Of a DNA stretch of 60,221 nt, positions 1 to 8,905 are shown piece by piece. Made by a program: the position numbers and the translations under genes. Location: positions 1 to 60,221 of the forward strand of contig JAONJW010000013.1 in NCBI GenBank assembly GCA_028377305.1, in the 5' to 3' direction. The stretch comes from Prolixibacteraceae bacterium (GTDB lineage Bacteria; Bacteroidota; Bacteroidia; Bacteroidales; Prolixibacteraceae). How positions within the stretch are numbered: position 1 is the first letter of the stretch; the number at the start of each line of letters is the position of its first letter. The notes under the pieces were generated by a model. The model was not told where the DNA came from, did not search any database, and saw nothing but the letters and a program-made list of their open reading frames with translations.

Positions 1-611
1 GTGGTATTGATACACCTAGAGCATCCTATGGTTGTATAGACACAAAACTAGTATCGTTTTGACCCTTCTGACGGATGGATGCTGTGAACAAACGAATGGA
101 ATTTATTCACACGACTCTTTTAAAGCCTCTTTTCATTCATTTATTACTGGGTGAGTATTGATCGATATTTACCTCATTTTTCATTTTCAAATGCTAAGAT
201 GTTTGTATTCTCTACCATATCTAAACGCTTCCATATGGGCAATGCCTAAACAACCAATAGAATTAGTTTAGTAGTTGATCAGGGTAGTGGAGCGTTACAC
301 ATATAAATGCTGTTGAACCAAACATATGGTTTGCTGTTATCTTAAATATAGTGATGATTCATCTCTAGTAGGATCGTATTCATAAAAATTGACCTTATAT
401 AGAGTAAGGATCATAAAGGGGTGAATACAGCTTATACGATGAAGCTGTATAGAAAGTCAAACATTTTATATCGAAATATGAGTACCAAAGCGGATGGGTA
501 GTCTCTTTGGGGTGTAGATAAGGATTGAAAAGACTAAAAATATAAGTCAGATGAAGGAATAATGTGGAATAATCTTTAGCAAAAGATAGTTTGTTTTCTG
601 GCAATGTTGGA

Positions 612-645
612 GAGTACACCACTTTAGATGGAGTACTCTTTTTTT
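612..645 (+). terminator. Rho-independent terminator with no visible gene in front
   Basis: Ten-base arms (gagtacacca at 612-621, tggagtactc at 629-638, one mismatch) enclose a 7-base loop and are followed by seven T. It works only in the plus direction. No coding sequence ends in front of it inside the window, so it may end an RNA gene, a long 3' untranslated region or a gene lying left of the window. Confidence 0.7.
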
Positions 646-901
646 ATTCGTAATACTCTGATAAATAACGATTTTTAAATAGAGGGAAGAGAAGATACAA
701 TGAAGAATGGATGATGGGTTTGTTTTGACTAAAGTAAATATGTTGTAAAATAGATGACTTTGGCAAACAATTTGATGTATCGTATGTTGAAATGGTAAAC
801 ACAAATAACAATACTATATTGAAATGATGTTTATTCTTACGTTATATTATGCTTATACAGCGTTCAAAGATATCACGGTTGGTAAAAGCTATGATTTTCA
901 G

Positions 902-930
902 TTTCGCCCTTTTTAGGCAAAATATATTTG
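902..930 (+). promoter_or_regulatory. Putative Bacteroidota promoter of the MFS gene
   Basis: TATATTTG at 923-930 matches the Bacteroidota -7 box TAnnTTTG, with TTTC at 902-905 as a weak -33 box at 17-base spacing. Transcription would begin near 937, about 45 bases before the ATG at 981. Confidence 0.4.
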
Positions 931-980
931 AGTAGGAACGAACTCCGTTTGAACATAGCAATTGGCATAAAACAAGGCGT

Positions 981-2159
981 ATGAGATCAAGTAAAAACAT
1001 CATCTGGTTTATGTACAGCATAAGTATCATCACGTTTATGACGAGTGTTATCTTGGCTCCCAACTTATTGCCAATAGCTCGTCTATTTGAAGGTCCTGAT
1101 GCAATTATAATGAGTCAACTTTTAGTGGTGGCTCCATCTATTAGTGCCCTATTTCTTTCTGTGGTATGGACTAAGATTCGTATTCCGCATCAATTTTGGG
1201 GTAAGCTCTTGTTTTTAATCTCGCTATTGATCTATGGGATTACGGGAGTACTCTGTTTTTGGGAGTCTACCTTTTCGTCGATGCTTGTCACCCGTTTGAT
1301 TCTTGGACTAGCAATGGGGCTTATATCTATGCTGCTTGTTCAGCGAGGACACCTGTATATGAGTGAAGCTAAGGAGCGTGTTTTTGTTAAAACCCAAGGA
1401 TTGGCCGTAGGGATATCCATCATGTTTTTAATACTTCTTTCGGGGTGGTTGAGTGAGATGAGTTGGAATATGCCATTCTTAATCTATCTACTGGCATTCT
1501 TCCCTATTATGTTTGGTCTGTGGATGTATATTCAAGGGATTGGACTACACCCTAGAAAAATAGAGCGGCCTCAGAAGTATTTTATGAACCAGAAGTTCTG
1601 GATGCTAATTGGTGGCGTATTTTTATTTGTTTTATACATCACCTTCTACTTCCTGCAGCTTCCATTCCTAGTGGATCGTCTCCCATATACTGATCATATG
1701 CAAACCGCAGGTCTTTTGGGATTGCTAGTGATCTTATTTATCCTTGGTGGTACATTTTATGCTCCAATTTATCACTATATGGGAAGATCAAAGATATACT
1801 ATCTAACGCTGATTATCATGGGGCTTGGCACCTATATTTTGAGTAGGAGTTTTGATATCAATCGTGTTTTTCTTTCACTACTATTTGTAGGAACAGGAGC
1901 AGGTCTTCTATTTACCACTGCGTATAACTCTATACGCCATCATATTCCTAATGATGTGTATGGACTGTGGAAGTACAAACTCTTAACGGTAGTCTTTTTG
2001 GCACAGGTGTTGGCTCCGTTAATTATTTATGCATGTAAAGGGGATATGCTCGTACGTATGTTCTTTATGGGGATGGCATTTGTGATTCTTCTGATTATTA
2101 TTGTTGCATCTTCCGTACGACTACTAATTCGTATAAACAAAACATCGCTACAAGAGTAG
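981..2159 (+). CDS. MFS-type transporter
   Basis: A 392-residue polytopic inner-membrane protein with about twelve hydrophobic helices, the size and layout of a single-domain major facilitator. The charged loop near residues 185-205 separates two six-helix halves, as in the family. Classic signature motifs are weak: the segment after helix 2 (WTKIRIPHQFWGK) only loosely resembles the usual loop 2-3 motif. The substrate cannot be read from sequence. The gene is followed after 89 bases by a 4-alpha-glucanotransferase gene on the same strand, so co-transcription is plausible, but a sugar substrate would be inference only. The ATG at 981 follows a promoter-like box at 923-930. Confidence 0.75.
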   Translation: MRSSKNIIWFMYSISIITFMTSVILAPNLLPIARLFEGPDAIIMSQLLVVAPSISALFLSVVWTKIRIPHQFWGKLLFLISLLIYGITGVLCFWESTFSSMLVTRLILGLAMGLISMLLVQRGHLYMSEAKERVFVKTQGLAVGISIMFLILLSGWLSEMSWNMPFLIYLLAFFPIMFGLWMYIQGIGLHPRKIERPQKYFMNQKFWMLIGGVFLFVLYITFYFLQLPFLVDRLPYTDHMQTAGLLGLLVILFILGGTFYAPIYHYMGRSKIYYLTLIIMGLGTYILSRSFDINRVFLSLLFVGTGAGLLFTTAYNSIRHHIPNDVYGLWKYKLLTVVFLAQVLAPLIIYACKGDMLVRMFFMGMAFVILLIIIVASSVRLLIRINKTSLQE

Positions 2160-2248
2160 GTCATCGATTGGAATGTGATGGTTGATTTTTTGAGGAGTTG
2201 TGGATCCGCGAAAAAGTTTGTTTCTTGGGATATCCAAATGTATGGTCT

Positions 2249-3724
2249 ATGAATAAGAAACAGAGATATAGCGGAATATTGATGCATATCAGCTCCCTAC
2301 AAGGTGCTGATGTATCAGGAACATTGGGAGTGGAATCATATCGGTTTGTTGACTTCCTTCATCACACAGGAGGTAGGGTGTGGCAGATTCTACCGCTAGG
2401 ACGGACGGATGACTCACACTCTCCATACCAATGTTACTCTAGCTTTGCAGGAAACGAATATTATATTGATTTAGCCTTTTTACAAGGTAGAGGATGGCTA
2501 TCTCAGCTACCCGAATATTACGACAATCATGATGCCGTCGATCAGGTGGATTGGAATAATGTCAAAAAGATAAAACGTAATGCCTTGTTAGAAGCATTCG
2601 AGGGATTTCGTTATCAAAATCAGCTTCAGAGTCGTGATTATCTCACTTTTTGGGAATGTCATCGCTACTGGTTAGAGGACTACTCCCTTTTTATGGCATT
2701 GACTGAACATTTTGAAGGGTTAAATTGGAGCCAATGGCCAGAAGATATCTCTAAACGTGCTCCTAGTGCTTTGGCGAAAGCCTATTATGATCTAGAGTCG
2801 GAAGTACTTTATCATCGTTTTGTTCAATATGTATTTTTCAAAGAGTGGGAATTACTAAGGCAGTATGCTTCAGGCAAAGGGGTCGAGATAATGGGGGATC
2901 TACCTCTGTATGTTGCTTATCATAGTGCGGATGTATGGGTACACCCTGATCAATTTCAGTTAGACGAAGACTTCCAGATGATTAATGTTGGAGGCGTCCC
3001 TCCAGATGCTTTTAACGACCAAGGGCAGCATTGGGGGAACCCTCTGTTTAATTGGGATCGTATGGCAGAAGATAACTACCAATGGTGGTGTTCAAGATTG
3101 GGGTTCCAACTACACCTTTACGATCGCTTGCGTATTGATCACTTTAGAGGATTAAGCTCTTACTATGCTATTGAAGCAGGTCGCAAAGATGGAATAGAAG
3201 GCGAATGGATGGAAGCCCATGGAAAGAAGATGTTATCGAAACTCCCAGATCTCTTACATCAACGCATTATTGCGGAGGACTTAGGAGTTATTGACGAGCC
3301 GGTAAAAGCACTTAGAGATCATTTTCACTATGATAGCATGGGGGTATTCCAATTTGGTTTTAATGGAGACAAAGCAAATGTGCATCTTCCAATGCACTAC
3401 AGAGACAGTTGTTGCTCTTACATCGGAACCCACGACAATCCAACCTTTGTGGAGTGGGTAGAGACCCTTCCTGAGGCAGCTACAGAGATATACGAACGTT
3501 ATGTAGGCTCGACGACCCCCTCTTTTGAGCAGGTGGTTCGTTTGTTAATGCAATCGCATGCCAATGGAGTGATCTTGCAGATGCAAGATCTATTGGAGCT
3601 TGGAAAGAGTGCACGGATGAACACCCCTGGTACCACCACAGGCAACTGGCAATGGAGAATATCGGATAGAATATTTCCTGAGTTGGAGTGGTTTAAAGAG
3701 ATGATTCAGGTATATAATCGTTAG
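2249..3724 (+). CDS. malQ: 4-alpha-glucanotransferase (amylomaltase, GH77)
   Basis: Cytoplasmic enzyme that transfers segments of alpha-1,4-glucan between acceptors (disproportionation), used in maltodextrin and glycogen metabolism. GH77 marks are clear: SGILMHISSL near the start, LPLGRTDDSHSPYQ, GDLPLYVAYHSADVW, and the three catalytic carboxylates in RIDHFRG (Asp about 297), AEDLG (Glu about 343) and GTHDNPT (Asp about 396), counted from the ATG at 2249. The 491-residue length fits the compact bacterial type without the N-terminal starch-binding modules common in larger Bacteroidota MalQ proteins. The frame extends to a TTG at 2198, but the extra 17 residues resemble nothing in the family, so the ATG at 2249 is preferred. 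It probably forms a unit with the upstream transporter. Confidence 0.93.
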   Translation: MNKKQRYSGILMHISSLQGADVSGTLGVESYRFVDFLHHTGGRVWQILPLGRTDDSHSPYQCYSSFAGNEYYIDLAFLQGRGWLSQLPEYYDNHDAVDQVDWNNVKKIKRNALLEAFEGFRYQNQLQSRDYLTFWECHRYWLEDYSLFMALTEHFEGLNWSQWPEDISKRAPSALAKAYYDLESEVLYHRFVQYVFFKEWELLRQYASGKGVEIMGDLPLYVAYHSADVWVHPDQFQLDEDFQMINVGGVPPDAFNDQGQHWGNPLFNWDRMAEDNYQWWCSRLGFQLHLYDRLRIDHFRGLSSYYAIEAGRKDGIEGEWMEAHGKKMLSKLPDLLHQRIIAEDLGVIDEPVKALRDHFHYDSMGVFQFGFNGDKANVHLPMHYRDSCCSYIGTHDNPTFVEWVETLPEAATEIYERYVGSTTPSFEQVVRLLMQSHANGVILQMQDLLELGKSARMNTPGTTTGNWQWRISDRIFPELEWFKEMIQVYNR

Positions 3725-3797
3725 GCGACCTTTAGATCGGATTATCTTAACACATGGCATATAGCATAATCTCAATCTATTAAAGAGATATAAATCT

Positions 3798-3849
3798 AAA
3801 AGATCACCCCTTATTCATTCATCGGTGAACGAAAAAGGAGTGATCTTTT
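3798..3849. terminator. Bidirectional terminator between malQ and the hydrolase gene
   Basis: The arms aaaagatcac (3798-3807) and gtgatctttt (3840-3849) are perfect complements, with further partial pairing of the adjoining C-rich and G-rich bases. The stem has A on one side and T on the other, so it can end both convergent transcripts. Confidence 0.8.
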
Positions 3850-3851
3850 GT

Positions 3852-4676
3852 TTATTTGATCGTATCTAAGATGGCATCGATCACTAGTTGTGGTTGCTGT
3901 GCGTGTAGCCAGTGTCCTGCATCAGGGATGTTATAGAGGCGAAGTGACGGGAATAACTCTTTCACTTTGGTCACATCTTCATCTGCAACATACCATGATC
4001 GAAGTCCACGTATAAGCGTGACATCTAACATAGGGATTTGTTCCATATTTTGTATGTCCTCGTAATTTACACTGGACATCAAACTACCAATGGCATCGAA
4101 TAAAACTTGTAGGTTTAGTTTCCATTCTAAATTTCCTTCCGACAGTTTGTTTTTCAGGTTCTTTAGTAGAAAATCTCTTAACGCCTCATTTTCGATGATT
4201 GGAGTAAGAAATAGATCGACCTCTTTACGACTCTTCAATTTATCAAGATCGACAGAAAGTAGTCCTTGTAGAATCTCTTTATGTTGGTCTGCTTGGTTCG
4301 AACGTCCAGGGTTGTCCCGATAGTTACGAGGCACGATATCAGCAAGGATAAGATGTTTGACCATCTCAGGATGGCGCAAAGAGAAGTGTAATGCAACTTT
4401 ACCCCCCATACTGTGTCCAAGGATAGAAGGTTTCTCTAATCCTTGTTCTTGGATAAAATGATGAAGATCGTTTGTCATATCTTCAAAAGTATGGGAAGGC
4501 TTATGTTCGCTTTTCCCATGATTACGAAGATCTACAAGATAGATCGTAAACTTAGGCTCTAGAGCTTTGGCAATAGAGATCCAATTGTCTGAAGAACCGT
4601 ATAGTCCATGAAGAATAATCAACGGTTCGCCCTCTCCCAACTTACGATAGTTAAGATTTGCTATATTGGTTTTCAT
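3852..4676 (-). CDS. Alpha/beta hydrolase (YbfF/ABHD11-like esterase)
   Basis: A 274-residue cytoplasmic protein of the alpha/beta hydrolase fold. The oxyanion-hole region is IILHGLYGSSDNW (about 20-32), VDLRNHGKSEHKP follows strand 4, the nucleophile elbow is GHSMGG with Ser89, and the catalytic His lies in DAGHWLHAQQP (about residue 255). The LHGLFGSSxNW-like start and DxRNHGxS segment resemble the YbfF (E. coli) and ABHD11 group of acyl esterases; the natural substrate is unknown. It lies downstream of pdxJ on the same strand, but a terminator between them suggests separate transcription. It converges on malQ. Confidence 0.85.
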   Translation of the reverse strand: MKTNIANLNYRKLGEGEPLIILHGLYGSSDNWISIAKALEPKFTIYLVDLRNHGKSEHKPSHTFEDMTNDLHHFIQEQGLEKPSILGHSMGGKVALHFSLRHPEMVKHLILADIVPRNYRDNPGRSNQADQHKEILQGLLSVDLDKLKSRKEVDLFLTPIIENEALRDFLLKNLKNKLSEGNLEWKLNLQVLFDAIGSLMSSVNYEDIQNMEQIPMLDVTLIRGLRSWYVADEDVTKVKELFPSLRLYNIPDAGHWLHAQQPQLVIDAILDTIK

Positions 4677-4783
4677 ACTTTAAAATGATTATTACCCATC
4701 GCAATCATCTATGATCCAGCTTGAGTTTAGTCAACACCACAATCATATATATATGACAAAAAAAAGGAGATGGGGATATAAAC

Positions 4784-4818
4784 AAAAAAGGGAACTCAAT
4801 AAGAAGTGATGAATTCCC
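4784..4818 (-). terminator. Terminator after pdxJ
   Basis: Read on the minus strand, gggaattc and gagttccc pair over eight bases (one G-U) and are followed by six T and then a T-rich tail. It lies directly behind the pdxJ stop codon. Confidence 0.7.
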
Positions 4819-4830
4819 CCGCTATCTTTC

Positions 4831-5547
4831 TTAGCGTCTTAGACACTCTTTGTATTTCAATATGGTTAGCTCCATTCCTAAATAGATGGCATCAGATATG
4901 AGTGCATGACCGATTGATACTTCCGCAAGGATTGGTATTTGTTGTGTAAAGAAATCAAGATTTTCAAGATTCAAATCGTGTCCTGCATTTATAGCTAATC
5001 CATTCAGATAAGCAGCATCTGCCGCATCGATATAGTCTTTGATTGCTTCATCACGATCTTTGGCATACATTGCAGCATAAGGCTCTGTGTATAACTCAAC
5101 ACGACTTGCTTTGATGTTTGCAGCAGCCTCTACCATCTTAGGATCAGGATCAACAAAGATAGAGGTACGAATATCTGCATTTCGTAATTCTTGAACAATT
5201 TCGGATAAAAACGACTTATTATCAATAGTATTCCATCCTGCATTAGAAGTGATGGCATCAGGTGCATCAGGAACAAGGGTTACTTGTGTTGGTTTATATT
5301 TCAACACTAGATCCATGAATTTCTTATTTGGGTACCCCTCAATATTAAATTCAGTGGTAACGACCTTAGAAAGATCAGCAACATCTTGGTATGTAATATG
5401 TCTTTCATCAGGACGAGGATGAACAGTGATTCCTTCAGCACCAAATTTTTCAGCATTAATCGCTGCGCTTACCACATTTGGCATATCAGCTCCACGAGAG
5501 TTTCTAAGCGTGGCAATTTTATTTATATTTACACTAAGTCTTGTCAT
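4831..5547 (-). CDS. pdxJ: Pyridoxine 5'-phosphate synthase
   Basis: Last step of the DXP-dependent route to vitamin B6: condenses 1-deoxy-D-xylulose 5-phosphate with 3-amino-2-oxopropyl phosphate to pyridoxine 5'-phosphate. The 238 residues match the family length and form a TIM barrel. MTRLSVNINKIATLRNSRG is the usual N terminus; ITVHPRPDERHI carries His43 and Arg45, FNIEGYP holds Glu70, and NAGHDLN holds His190, matching the known catalytic His, Glu and His of E. coli PdxJ with small shifts. The tail AEVSIGHALISDAIYLGM is the phosphate-binding end. The gene is divergent from the CBS-domain gene and ends at its own terminator. Confidence 0.96.
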   Translation of the reverse strand: MTRLSVNINKIATLRNSRGADMPNVVSAAINAEKFGAEGITVHPRPDERHITYQDVADLSKVVTTEFNIEGYPNKKFMDLVLKYKPTQVTLVPDAPDAITSNAGWNTIDNKSFLSEIVQELRNADIRTSIFVDPDPKMVEAAANIKASRVELYTEPYAAMYAKDRDEAIKDYIDAADAAYLNGLAINAGHDLNLENLDFFTQQIPILAEVSIGHALISDAIYLGMELTILKYKECLRR

Positions 5548-5609
5548 CTTAGATAGAGATTTAACGTTAAAAAGAAAACAGAGAGGACCTAATGACCTTT
5601 CTACGGTTG

Positions 5610-5617
5610 CAAAGGTA
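5610..5617 (-). promoter_or_regulatory. Putative -7 box for pdxJ
   Basis: On the minus strand TACCTTTG matches TAnnTTTG and would start transcription near 5603, about 55 bases before the pdxJ ATG. No clear -33 box is visible, so this rests on one element. Confidence 0.35.
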
Positions 5618-5651
5618 ATGAATTTAATTTTTTCATAAACTGAATATTATT

Positions 5652-6320
5652 TTGATTGCAAAAGATTTAATAGAAGTGGACATTCCAACCTTGTCGGAAG
5701 TGGATAATGGGTTAAAAGCCCTATCATTGATGGAGTCTGTACGCATTACAGATCTACCCATCATCCAAGGGATGAACTACATTGGAATGATCTCGGAAAA
5801 TAGGGTATTGGAGTTAAACGACATTGAATCGTCGTTAGAGTCCTTAAGAATACAATACATTCGCCCCCATGTGCATCATGAAGAGCATCTATTCGAAATA
5901 TTGGGTCTAATGTTTCGGTTTAAAATCAGTATTCTACCTGTGCTAGACGATCAACATCGTTACATCGGATCGGTGAGAAGAGATACGATGTTAGAACATT
6001 TTTGTGATCTTGCTACGGTTAAAGATCCTGGTGCACTCCTAGTCTTAGAAATGCCCATTACGAATTATTCTCTATCCGAGATTTCTCAGATTGTAGAAAG
6101 TAATAATGCGAAAATATTGTCACTATTTGTTACTAAGAGTGAATCCAATAAAACGATCTTGTGGGTAACAATCAAGTTAAATGTCATGGATGTATCCTCA
6201 ATTGTTGCTACTTTTGAACGATATACATATAAGATTAAAGGTATCTACAATGATGATTCTAGGGTCAATGATCTATATCACGACCGCTTTGAGGAATTTA
6301 TGAAATATCTTGACTTTTAA
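5652..6320 (+). CDS. CBS-domain protein next to NAD kinase
   Basis: A 222-residue soluble protein. Residues 1-125 look like two CBS motifs: a MIAKDLI... start with DLPIIQGMNYIGMISENRVLE, and FEILGLMFRFKISILPVLDDQHRYIGSVRRDTMLEH. CBS pairs bind adenine nucleotides and act as regulatory modules. The C-terminal part (about 130-222) resembles an ACT-like fold but has no clear motif. The frame begins at a TTG (5652) with no ATG nearby, so the start is less certain. The gene sits 16 bases before the NAD kinase start, and this pairing is common in Bacteroidota, so a regulatory role tied to adenylate or NAD pools is possible but unproven. Confidence 0.75.
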   Translation: MIAKDLIEVDIPTLSEVDNGLKALSLMESVRITDLPIIQGMNYIGMISENRVLELNDIESSLESLRIQYIRPHVHHEEHLFEILGLMFRFKISILPVLDDQHRYIGSVRRDTMLEHFCDLATVKDPGALLVLEMPITNYSLSEISQIVESNNAKILSLFVTKSESNKTILWVTIKLNVMDVSSIVATFERYTYKIKGIYNDDSRVNDLYHDRFEEFMKYLDF

Positions 6321-6336
6321 ACATTTAACTATCCAG

Positions 6337-7230
6337 ATGAGCAAAAAGCTTAAAGTTGCTGTTTTTGGAAAAACAGTAGAAGACGATTTTCTGAAAGAAT
6401 TAGAAGGCATCTCTGCATTTTTAAGAGATGAAGAAATTGAAGTGGTAGGATATGGTCCTTTTTGTGAATATCTTAAGGATGAGATGGGACAAGACTTACA
6501 ACCAGACAAATTATTTAGTTCTTCTGGAGAATTAGATGAAGATTGCGATTTTTTCTTCTCTATCGGTGGCGATGGTACTTTTCTAGATGGGGTATCTTTG
6601 GTCCGCAACTCTGGTATTCCTATGGTTGGTATTAATCATGGGCGACTAGGTTTCTTGGCAGATATTCCCAAGGAAGAGTTAAAAACAGCATTACTATCAA
6701 TTATACAAGGGGACTACCGTATTGAGGAACGGTCTTTACTTCGCGTAAAAAGTAGCGATGGATGTTTTCGTACTTTTCCTTTTGGGTTAAATGATTTTAC
6801 CGTTCACAAACAAGATAGTTCGCAAGTGATCCAGATTGAGACCTATGTGGATGAGGAGTTCCTGACCACCTTTTGGGCAGATGGTCTGATTGTATCTACA
6901 GCCACAGGATCGACGGCATATTCGCTAAGTGTTGGAGGGCCTATTTTGGCACCAAACACCGGCAGTTTGGTGATCACAGCTATTGCCCCACACCACCTAA
7001 CTGTTAGACCCCTAGTTGTCAATGCCGATGCCGAAATTAGGCTAAAAGTAATGGGTCGTGGAGAACGCATTATGGCATCCATAGATGCACGATGTTTTCC
7101 ATCAGAAATGGGGAGTGAATTTATCATTGATAAGGCTCCATTTGTTATCAAAGTGTTAAAGTTAAAGGATGGAAACTTTTATGATACGTTAAGAAATAAG
7201 CTTATGTGGGGTGCGGACAAAAGAAATTGA
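6337..7230 (+). CDS. nadK: NAD kinase
   Basis: Phosphorylates NAD to NADP using ATP or polyphosphate; essential cytoplasmic enzyme. The family core is present: SIGGDGTFLDG with catalytic Asp79, GINHGRLGFLADI, and the nucleotide-binding TATGSTAYSLSVGGPI, followed by PLVVNADAEIRL. Length from the ATG at 6337 is 297 residues, normal for the family. The open frame reaches back to an ATG at 6310, but that would overlap the CBS gene and add nine residues before the conserved SKKLKVAVFGK start, so 6337 is chosen. It begins 16 bases after the CBS gene and is probably co-transcribed with it. Confidence 0.95.
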   Translation: MSKKLKVAVFGKTVEDDFLKELEGISAFLRDEEIEVVGYGPFCEYLKDEMGQDLQPDKLFSSSGELDEDCDFFFSIGGDGTFLDGVSLVRNSGIPMVGINHGRLGFLADIPKEELKTALLSIIQGDYRIEERSLLRVKSSDGCFRTFPFGLNDFTVHKQDSSQVIQIETYVDEEFLTTFWADGLIVSTATGSTAYSLSVGGPILAPNTGSLVITAIAPHHLTVRPLVVNADAEIRLKVMGRGERIMASIDARCFPSEMGSEFIIDKAPFVIKVLKLKDGNFYDTLRNKLMWGADKRN

Positions 7231-7387
7231 TAAATCTGTTTTTACGTTTCATATTAATTCCCCATCTTAGAGTCGAAAATGTAGAGGATTGTTAATATTG
7301 GCACCAATTTAGACATTTACAATCATACGATAATTCTATTTCATCCGTTTGCCTTAATAAAAGAGACTAAAATAAATCGCATATTAT

Positions 7388-8152
7388 ATGATGAGAGTTC
7401 GTGGTTTAATACTTTTGTTAGGGGTGCTGTGGGGCAGTAGTTGTTTGGGACAGAATAAGTATACGATAGATGTAGGTGGTTTTATTTCAACCAATTATCT
7501 ATTGGGTGAGGTAAACTCAAATTCTATTCTTTCATCTCAGCGACCAAAGTTAGGAGCAGCTGCAAGATACAATATGAAAGACCGTTATACACTTCAAGGT
7601 CATTTGGGAGTGGGTTTTTTATTTGATGAAGGGATTATTGATCCGAATATTGCAAAAATGGGATTAGATAATACCAGCACAGGAGCGTATGAGTATAATC
7701 GCTACTATTATGAGCTTGGAGTATCTTGGGATTTTAATTGGAAACCATTTGCAGTAGAGAATAGGTTCAATAGTTTTACATTTTTTACAGGAATTGGTTT
7801 AAATCTATTACATTTTCCTGAGAATGGACATGGGCCACAAGATATAGGTTATGTTTTTTCACCAGCTATTGATGGCGAAGAATCAGTTTTTACCGTTGGT
7901 GTTCCATTCAAAATGGGAGGAAAATGGAGATTGTCAAATTATCGTAGTATCAGTGTTTCGTTTCTTGCACAGAAACTTTTCAGTGATGCAGTAGATAATA
8001 TTGATGATCCATATAAGATTCTAGCAGAAGAATATTCTACATCGTTTAAAGCTAACGATGCATTACATAATAACGATTGGATTTTTGAGTTGAAAGTTTC
8101 ACTCTTTTTTCAAGTATACCACGGGTGCAGAGCATGCCCCGGATTTAATTAA
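7388..8152 (+). CDS. DUF6089-type outer-membrane barrel protein
   Basis: A 254-residue protein with a signal peptide (MMRVRGLILLLGVLWGSSCLGQ) and alternating aromatic/polar strands typical of a small outer-membrane beta-barrel. The N-terminal YTIDVGGFISTNYLLGE and the internal GAAARYNMKDRYTLQGHLGVG fit the DUF6089 family found immediately upstream of uppS and bamA in Bacteroidota. Its position suggests a role in the outer membrane or its assembly, but no biochemical function is known to me. The stop codon lies seven bases before the uppS ATG, so the two are translated from one message. The C terminus (YHGCRACPGFN) carries two Cys, unusual for a barrel end. Confidence 0.75.
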   Translation: MMRVRGLILLLGVLWGSSCLGQNKYTIDVGGFISTNYLLGEVNSNSILSSQRPKLGAAARYNMKDRYTLQGHLGVGFLFDEGIIDPNIAKMGLDNTSTGAYEYNRYYYELGVSWDFNWKPFAVENRFNSFTFFTGIGLNLLHFPENGHGPQDIGYVFSPAIDGEESVFTVGVPFKMGGKWRLSNYRSISVSFLAQKLFSDAVDNIDDPYKILAEEYSTSFKANDALHNNDWIFELKVSLFFQVYHGCRACPGFN

Positions 8153-8158
8153 TTGTTG

Positions 8159-8902
8159 ATGAGTTTAAAAAGTCAGTTAAACGAGAATAATATCCCTCGC
8201 CATGTTGCAATCATCATGGATGGTAATGGACGATGGGCACAAAAACAAGGGAACGACAGATCCTTTGGACATGAGCAAGGTGTAGAATCGGTACGAGAAA
8301 CCCTAGAAGCCGGAGTAGAGTTGGGACTCGATTTTATTACTTTGTATGCATTTTCCACAGAGAATTGGAACCGTCCAAAAGAGGAAGTTCAGGCGTTGAT
8401 GCAGTTGCTAGTACAAGCCATTGCGAATGAGACGCCTACTTTGTTAAAGCAAAACATAAGACTGACGACGATTGGTGATGTAGCAAGCTTACCAGAGGAG
8501 ACAAAGGAGGAGTTACAGCAATGTATTGATGTAACTTCAAAGAACGATGGTTTGACTTTGGTTCTGGCATTAAGCTACAGTGGGAGATGGGAAATTGTGG
8601 ATACCACAAAACAGATTGCACAACAAGTTAAAGAGGGAAAACTTCAATTAGAAGATATTGATGAGGCTCTTTTTGGTGCTTCACTAAACACAAGCAATAT
8701 TCCAGATCCAGAACTGTTAATACGTACAAGTGGCGAATATCGTTTAAGTAATTTCTTGCTATGGCAGTTGGCCTACAGTGAATTCTATTTCTCTGAGGTG
8801 CTATGGCCTGATTTTTGTAAACAAGATTTAGTCGATGCCCTAAAAGACTATCAGTCACGAGAGAGACGTTTTGGTAAAATTAGCGAACAAATCAATAAAT
8901 AA
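8159..8902 (+). CDS. uppS: Isoprenyl transferase (undecaprenyl diphosphate synthase)
   Basis: Cis-prenyltransferase that makes undecaprenyl diphosphate, the lipid carrier for peptidoglycan and O-antigen. Signature elements: HVAIIMDGNGRWAQKQG with catalytic Asp21, FITLYAFSTENWNRP, ALSYSGRWEI and PDPELLIRTSGEYRLSNF followed by WQLAYSEFYF. About 247 residues, the usual length. Three possible starts occur in a row (TTG TTG ATG); the ATG at 8159 is taken. It lies between the DUF6089 gene and bamA with only a few bases on each side, a conserved envelope-biogenesis order. Confidence 0.95.
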   Translation: MSLKSQLNENNIPRHVAIIMDGNGRWAQKQGNDRSFGHEQGVESVRETLEAGVELGLDFITLYAFSTENWNRPKEEVQALMQLLVQAIANETPTLLKQNIRLTTIGDVASLPEETKEELQQCIDVTSKNDGLTLVLALSYSGRWEIVDTTKQIAQQVKEGKLQLEDIDEALFGASLNTSNIPDPELLIRTSGEYRLSNFLLWQLAYSEFYFSEVLWPDFCKQDLVDALKDYQSRERRFGKISEQINK

Positions 8903-8905
8903 CAC

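Larger units (their letters stand above)
1..980. other. Intergenic stretch without a recognisable gene
   Basis: About 980 bases with no convincing coding sequence on either strand; the open frames on the minus strand are short, rich in Tyr, Phe, His and Ser, and show no family features. A short frame open from the window edge (3-62, plus) could be the last 19 codons of a gene cut by the window, but it is too short to judge. A strong plus-strand terminator (612-645) implies that something is transcribed across the first 600 bases. A promoter-like box lies at 923-930. Confidence 0.5.

Noticed and set aside
3-62. Short frame open from the left edge, possibly the end of a cut gene
   Set aside because: Only 19 codons; cannot be told from chance.
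395-804. Open frames on the minus strand rich in Tyr, Phe, His and Ser
   Set aside because: They overlap each other in different frames, lack any domain and run against the one terminator in the area.
2198-2248. N-terminal extension of malQ from a TTG codon
   Set aside because: The 17 extra residues do not resemble the GH77 N terminus, and MNKKQRYSGILMH at 2249 does.
8153-8158. TTG TTG codons as uppS start
   Set aside because: An ATG follows at once and gives a normal N terminus.
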